Source of the DNA: Ophiostoma sp. CBS 140.51
Taxonomy: Eukaryota; Ascomycota; Sordariomycetes; Ophiostomatales; Ophiostomataceae
Reading direction: 5' to 3'
Assembly (NCBI GenBank): GCA_029298735.1
Contig: JANSLP010000033.1
Coordinates: 118,491 to 182,490 of the forward strand
Length of the DNA stretch: 64,000 bases
The notes below the pieces were generated by a model, which saw nothing but the letters and a program-made list of their open reading frames with translations, did no database searches and was not told the DNA's origin. The translations under genes were made by a program, and so were the position numbers. Numbering within the stretch: position 1 is the first letter of the stretch; each line of letters opens with the position of its first letter. Shown one piece after another: positions 58,349 to 64,000 of this stretch.

Positions 58349-61300
58349 TTATGGCGACTTCTCATTCTCCTCGGCAACCCGGTCGAGATCCAGGCTCCTG
58401 CCGCGGATGACGCCTGACAAGGTCGACGCTGACGCAGCAGATTGTTGGTCCGTCGGCGACGGCGACTTGTTACGCCGCTGCTCGGCCGTCTCCTTGGCTT
58501 CGCGATACTTATTCTTGAGCCAGCCGGAGATCTTGCCCTTGCTGTGCTCGGACTCATGGCCTGAATCGGCATACGCCAGAGCCGGGTCCGAGGATCCACT
58601 GGCGCCCGTCAGGGACAGCGAACCGACACCCGCCAAAGAGGGGCCACCACTGCCGACCGAGCTGGTGCTGATGCCGGCATGCACGTTAGATCCGAGGCTG
58701 GAGCCTTGGCCGGGCGGGGTGGAGACAGAGCTCAGGTTGCCGGTGGAAGGGTGGTGGGATGCGCCAGGCTGTGGTGTTGCACCCGGTGCTGGTGCTTGTG
58801 CTTGTGCTGGCACTTGAGGTGGCTGCATGTCGTCACGCCGTCTTGACAGGCGCCAGAGACGCTTCTTGGTCTTTTCGGCGGGTTCCGCATGCGTGTCTTG
58901 TAGCTGTGCTGCAGCGGCCTGGGCAGCAGCCGACTCGTCGACTTGGTCGATGTCAGATCCTTCGTTAAAAGAGCTGTGGAGAGACTGGGAAGGCGAGTTT
59001 CTCGATGGGCGGTGCTTGGACTCGTGTGCTGTGGCAGTGGCGGCGGCCGCGGCTGGGGCATTTGTCGGAGTGGGTGTCGTTGTCGCAGTCGTCGCTGCCG
59101 ATGGGACTTGCGACACGCGCGGTGTCGAGTCGTTGGCGCCATCCGATCCTGTGGGAGCAATGTGCTCCTTGCGGTGGCCCCAGGACTCGTCCGGCACCTG
59201 ACCACCAGCGGCCGCTACGGCCAGCTGGTTCGTATGCTCCTCCAGCGGGTTGACGGACGGCTCGTAGTTCGGTGACGCAAAGGCAGACGACGTCGGCAAC
59301 GATGCCGTTGAGCTCTGTGCGCTCGGGTTGGCACTGCTTGGCAGCCGCTTCTTCTTAAGCTTATTGGGCTGCGGCTTCAGCTCGCCTGTACCATTGTCGT
59401 TTGTGTTGGAGCGCTGGAACAGCTGGAACCGCCGCTCCTTCGTCGGGGTGCCTGTACCTCCTTCAGCGGTGGGAGAAATGGGCGTGGCGGGTGAAAATCC
59501 GAGGCCAGGGACGTCCCGTGGTGGGGCCACGTGAGTTGCGCCCTCCATCATCACGGTCGTGAACGGGTCGGGGGTGTTGGAGTCCTCGGCGGGCGTAACG
59601 ACTTCGGCAACAGGATCGAAAACAGGTGCGGCCTGCGACGAGGGGTGGGGGTTGATCGGCGTCAATGGAGACACTGGGCTGGCAGACGGGTCTGATCGCT
59701 TCGCAAACCGGCCTGGGCCAATGCCTGGTGACCGTGCTGGCAATGTGTTGCTGCGGGACAGTCCGCCGCCGCTTCCACTACCAGCGGTCGTAGGTGTTGA
59801 CGCAATCCCGGGGCTGCTGCTGCGGGGGCTTGAAGCGTGGCCGACATGGTTATTGCCGTCACTACCAAGACCAGCGCTGTTGTCGCCAACATTGTTAGTG
59901 CCGACATGGGCACCCGAGTGCCGTGAGTGCCGTGAGTTGCGCGACGAGGTCGACCGGTTGCGACGAATCTTGCCGTCGCGGGCGACGCTCTCGGCACCGG
60001 CACTAGCGTTAGAGGCCGTGCGCGTCACGCCCACAACACCGGCACCCTCTATCTGCACGCCAGGGGTGACTGGTGGCGTGCCTCGTGAGACCTCCTGGAC
60101 GGTCTGCTCGTCGGCGGCCGTGCCGCGCATACCGATCAAGAAGTGGTCCTGGTTCTCGATGAGGAAGATCAGTACTGTCTGGTTGAGACGGTACTCCTCG
60201 GGGGCCATGGCATGTGTTGGGTGCGACAGGATACCCGGCTGAAAGATGGCAGCCAGGTTCTGTGAGTTCATGCGGTTGACATCGGCCTTGGCGGCGAAGA
60301 CGGCGAGCAAGTCGAGGATGTAGAGTAAGAGCTGGCGGTTCAGTGGTGGCAGCTCGGTAATCAAATCTTGGTACTTGCGAATAGCACCGGCCATGTCAAA
60401 GTTCTCCATGAACTGGGGACCATCGGCATCGCTAGTGCCTTGCTTGATTGCATGGCGAAGCGGTTCCCGGAAGCGGTCGTAGAGGACGAGGGGCACAACA
60501 GGCTCAGGCAGGTCGTTCAGGTAGCGACGCAAGACGTTGGCTGCATCGTGTACTGTATAACCGGCCCAGGACAGGCCCTTGCCGTAACGGTCGGGCGAGT
60601 CGAAAGCGAGTTTGAGCTCCTTGATCCGCTTTTCTGAGCCACTCAACCGGAAGATGCCCTCAATGTCCGTGGCCTTCTCCTTCAGGAAAACACCACACTT
60701 GGCCACGACAATGGGGACGTAGCCATAGATGTAGCTTTTGCCATTCTCGTCGATGAGTGAAATAGCGACGTTTGCGTACGCGATACTCTGCCGTAGAGGC
60801 ACGCCGAAGATGCCTCGCGGTGCTTGTTCTGTAAAGAAAGTCAGTTAGCAACCTATTGTTTTTGAAAGATGCCTTGTTGCCCCACGTTTCGCACGCAGAA
60901 TTCATCAGCAGTGTGTGTACGCCGTCCTCCCCCGGATCCTTCTTCAGCCTATTTCCTTGGTCCTCGGGAGTGACCATGACAAGGGAATGCTGTGCAACAA
61001 TCTCTAGCCTTGTCGCCTCGCCTTTTCCATTGTGACACAGACAGCGTGGCGCATGGCTAGTGGCACCGAAATTTTCCATGTCCCATTTCCCATCGGATGA
61101 CGAGGGCTATTATTGGCAAGGGGAGGACAGGTCAGGGTGGTCGCAGGTCGCAAGTCGCAGGTTGCAGTCGCAATTTGTTGCGGTCGCGTTTGCGGTCGCC
61201 GTCGTGGGCCGTGAAAAAGGCGCCACTGAAGAAATGAACTGGAATGGCCCCCATGAGAGCTGGCTCGGGCGGACGGTACCGGCGCCGGCGAAGAAAAGGA

Positions 61301-62099
61301 AAGGGAAAATAGCGGCTGGTCGTTTTGGTAGGGCTTGATTGTTCGCTGACTTGCTGGCTGCAAGCGGCTGGGCTCTCATTTAAGCGGACGCGCAATTTCG
61401 GCGCAATCGTGTCGGGCGCGCAATCCGTCCCAGGACCAAGGGACCAAAAGTACCCTTTTGTCGACCCACGAACTGCCATAGTGGGCAAAGAAACGAGCGC
61501 GAAAAAACGAAAACAAGAAAAACCAAAGAATGCAAGAAAAACAGAACGCGAATGTATTTACCTTGTACGTCATGGTTTCGTGATTGGAGCTTGAAGCCCT
61601 TCCACCACGACTTGAGATCACGCTTCGTTGGCGGTGAGGCGGGGTTGGCCTGTGGTGTCGGCATCGCAACGGGCGGTGGAGAGGCAGGAGATTTCGGCAG
61701 GCGAGAATGGTGACGAGGCGTATTCGGGTCGTGCATCTGGTTCAAGGGTGCGGGAATGTGGTGCGATCTTGGCTGGTGTGGTTGCGCCTGTCCTTGTGCC
61801 TGTGCCTGAGCTTGTGCTTGCGCTTGTGCCTGGAGTAGTTGCTGCTGCTGCTGCTGGAGCTGAATCTGCTGCTGAAGGTGAATTTGCGGTTGGATTTGTG
61901 CGGGCTGCTGCTGCTGTGACTGCGCTGGCTGCTGTTGTTGCTGCGGTGGCAGAAGTTGTTGCTGCTGCTGCACACTTGGTGCTGGCTGCTGAGCCTCCTG
62001 CTGCGGGTTTGGGTTCTGAGGTTGGGAGGGAACGCCCGATTGGTAGGTCGGTGACGACACCGGTGGCGGGTTGGCAGAAGGAGGACTGGAACCTGACAT
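58349..62099 (-). CDS. RhoGAP-domain protein of the Sac7/Bag7 type
   Basis: Two exons, 62099-61562 and 60828-58349, give 1005 residues across a 733-bp intron (GTAAAT...TTACAG). The join gives NHDVQEQAPRGIFGVPLRQS, the usual lead into Sac7-type GAP domains. The N-terminus is Pro/Gln-rich with Q runs and an (AQ)n stretch (about residues 30-110), then RDLKSWWKGFKL. The RhoGAP domain covers about 188-405, with arginine finger Arg240 (GIFRLSG), LPEPVVPL and the NLAAIFQPGIL helix. The C-terminal 600 residues are disordered and Ser/Pro/Thr-rich, with a basic segment near the end. Sac7 relatives inactivate Rho1 in the cell-wall integrity pathway; that role is inferred. The intron is much longer than the others in the window. 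Confidence 0.92.
61800..62010 (-). repeat. CAG/CAA and (GCACAA)n-type repeats coding for poly-Gln and (Ala-Gln)n
   Basis: Imperfect CAG/CAA runs and an alternating Ala-Gln stretch (QAQAQAQAQAQAQG) occur in exon 1 of the RhoGAP gene. Such DNA is prone to length variation between isolates. Confidence 0.75.
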
Positions 62100-64000
62100 T
62101 TTGTTTTGTCGGTGACAATTGCGACGAACGCACGACGCAAAGGTATAGAGGTCGAGGCCGAGTTCGAAATTGGAGACGACGAAATCGATTGAGCGTTGCT
62201 CAAATGCAAAAGACGAAACGAATCGCCTAGGGAACCGCGGTTCGCGAGATCAACGGAGGAGTGACCCAGGCGGAGGAGGCCAGCTTGGCAGCGACGCGGC
62301 AGACAAAGTTATAAGAGCCAAGAGAGTCAAAGTAGCTGTTGCGGCGGCGGCGTTGGGCGCAGTGGCTGTGGACGCTGTAGCTATTGTCGTCGCAAAGAGG
62401 CCGCGTGGCGTATGTAGGCAAAGAGAAAAAGCAATCGTCGAAAGCGGTCGTTGGCGGCATAGACAGATTCGCGGGGAACGGGCTACCTAGCGGGCAGGGA
62501 ATAGAAAAAAATCGAAGCAAGACGACAGTCGACGCGAGACGAAAGCGATTAACGATTGTCGAGAGAAACGGACAAGAAGATTGGGCGTCGTCGAACGATT
62601 GTGAGCGCACGCGCGATGGTGGTAAAGTAAATTGAGAGAACGAAGTCGCTATGCTAGGTCGAACAAAGAAAGGTCGCCGGCGGCGCGATGGAAAGTAAGA
62701 GAGAAAGAGGAGAGAGCGAGAAAGATGTTGCGTCCGAAGAGTAGCGAAAGAGAGAGCTTTGTCGGGTCGAAAAACGATGTCGGGCGCAAAACAGAAACGC
62801 GAGAATTGCTCAAGAAAAGGTTTTTGTAAGACACGGCTGGCAAAAGAATGCAAGAATGCTGATGTAGAGAGGGGGATTCCTGTAGAAACGGAGTATGTTG
62901 TATGTACGGGCCGCGACGAGATATGTAGAGGTCGAGGCAAAGAAAAAAGTCGAAGCGCGCGCGACCGAGCGCCAGGAGACGAAACGTTGGGATTCGAAGC
63001 GACCAAAAACGGGGGGTGAAGAAGAAGGGGCAGGATTGAGGGGGGACAGTCAGCAAAATGCCAAAAGCCCAAAACGCCCAAAAGCCAGGAGCGCAAAGCC
63101 GACACGGTCGTCAAGGGGTGTGGTAAAAGGACCTAAGGGACCTCTGTCGCGGTCGAATCGGTTTGGGGGCGACAACGATGACGAGTTGAGATAAAGCGAG
63201 AGAGAAAAATAAAAAAGAGAATGAGAGGAAGATTGGGAAAGAGTGTAAATGAGGTTTGGAGAGAGGCTGAAAGGAAAAAAAACGAGCGAAACGAAATCAA
63301 CGAGACAAGGCAAGTCAAGAAGGAGACGAGACTCTGGACTCGTTAGGAAAGAGCAATGCAGACAGACAGAAAACAGAAAGGACCTAGCAATAGAGTAGCA
63401 AGAGCAGTAGAAAGGGAAGGGGCAGAGGAGGCAGCGACAGGGAGAGGAAGGAGCTACTGCGGCCAACGCCACGCTATTATTGGCGGTGGAGGCAGCAGAA
63501 AAAAGAAGGTTGCAACGCCGGTCACTCTCTGGCTCTGTCGCTCAGTCGCCCTGTCGCTCTGTTGTGGGCGGGAAAAGAAGGATGTGCAGGGAGGTGTTTT
63601 TGGGGAAAGACGCAAGAGGGAAGGGGAACGAACGAGGGGTGGGTAGGGGAATTAGAAGGAAGGAGAGTGGCGGGAGAGCAAGAGCGACTCATACGCTAGC
63701 CGGCACAGGGGGAAGGTGCTGCTGGGTGCTGGTTGTCCTTGCGTTCTGTCACTTTTGCCCTGTTCCTGTTCTGTGCCTGCCCTGTCCTGACTGCCTCTTT
63801 CTGTCATTGTCATGCTCCATACTTTTTGTTCTTTCCGTTCTTTCCTTGTCCTGGTTCTTTTTCAGGCAGCTGACAGGTAACGATTGGGCGGCGGGCCGGG
63901 GTAAGTGACCCACCCTACTTTCCGCTCACCCCCCCATTCCGCCCACCCATTTGCCAAGAATATCACCAACATCATGGAAAAAGCGTCAAATACGTTTGAA
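62100..64000. other. 5' region of the RhoGAP gene
   Basis: Strongly pyrimidine-rich on the minus strand (the plus strand is GA-rich) for about 1.5 kb, suiting a long CT-rich leader or promoter. The 295-codon minus frame at 62227-63114 is Ser/Phe/Leu/Arg-rich with no family signature and follows from this skew. No gene is called to the window end. Confidence 0.5.

Noticed and set aside
62227..63114. 295-codon minus frame upstream of the RhoGAP gene
   Set aside because: A product of the CT-skewed leader (Ser/Phe/Leu/Arg/Pro) with no domain.
1..64000. CRISPR array, telomeric TTAGGG array or 5S rRNA gene
   Set aside because: No regularly spaced repeats, no TTAGGG runs and no 5S-like sequence were recognised on either strand.

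Overview
The window looks like nuclear DNA of a filamentous ascomycete (Pezizomycotina, probably a Sordariomycete; the species is not identified). Genes carry few, short GT-AG introns (51-240 bp, one of 733 bp). Coding DNA is GC-rich with C/G-ending codons, between AT-richer, pyrimidine/purine-skewed spacers. The content is typically fungal: a CFEM-GPI protein, alternative oxidase, a peroxisomal dienoyl-CoA reductase ending in SKL, and a Sac7-type RhoGAP.

Layout. Positions 1-22855 form a large gene desert: no convincing gene, RNA gene or intact transposon, but several short tandem repeats, mostly four-copy, and AT-rich stretches. From 22.9 kb on there are 13 genes: a CSN8/PSMD8/eIF3K-like PCI protein (-), a DEDD-type 3'-5' exonuclease-fold protein that has lost its metal ligands (-), a strongly codon-biased FabG-type SDR (+), a TFIIIC tau91/Tfc6-like WD protein (-), a CFEM protein (-), an MFS transporter (+), a membrane-anchored histidine acid phosphatase-like protein lacking the usual HD motif (-), a peroxisomal 2,4-dienoyl-CoA reductase (-), a Rad60/Esc2-type SUMO-like protein (+), Pno1/Dim2 (-), Mdm31/32 (+), eIF3j/Hcr1 (-), alternative oxidase (+) and a RhoGAP (-), the last two flanked by long spacers (counting the exonuclease-fold pseudoenzyme, 14 coding genes in all).

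The genes are mostly independent housekeeping loci and do not form a cluster. Loose themes are ribosome/translation (Pno1, eIF3j, and Tfc6 for Pol III), mitochondria (Mdm31, AOX), lipid metabolism (dienoyl-CoA reductase, FabG-like SDR) and cell surface (CFEM, phosphatase-like protein, MFS). Exon joins were resolved by eye, using frame continuity and conserved residues across each junction. I see no strong evidence of a wholly new multi-gene system. The best leads are two apparent pseudoenzymes (about 24.5-25.3 kb and 37.2-38.7 kb), a five-codon uORF that overlaps the MDM31 start codon, and a candidate CGG-N7-CGG element upstream of AOX.
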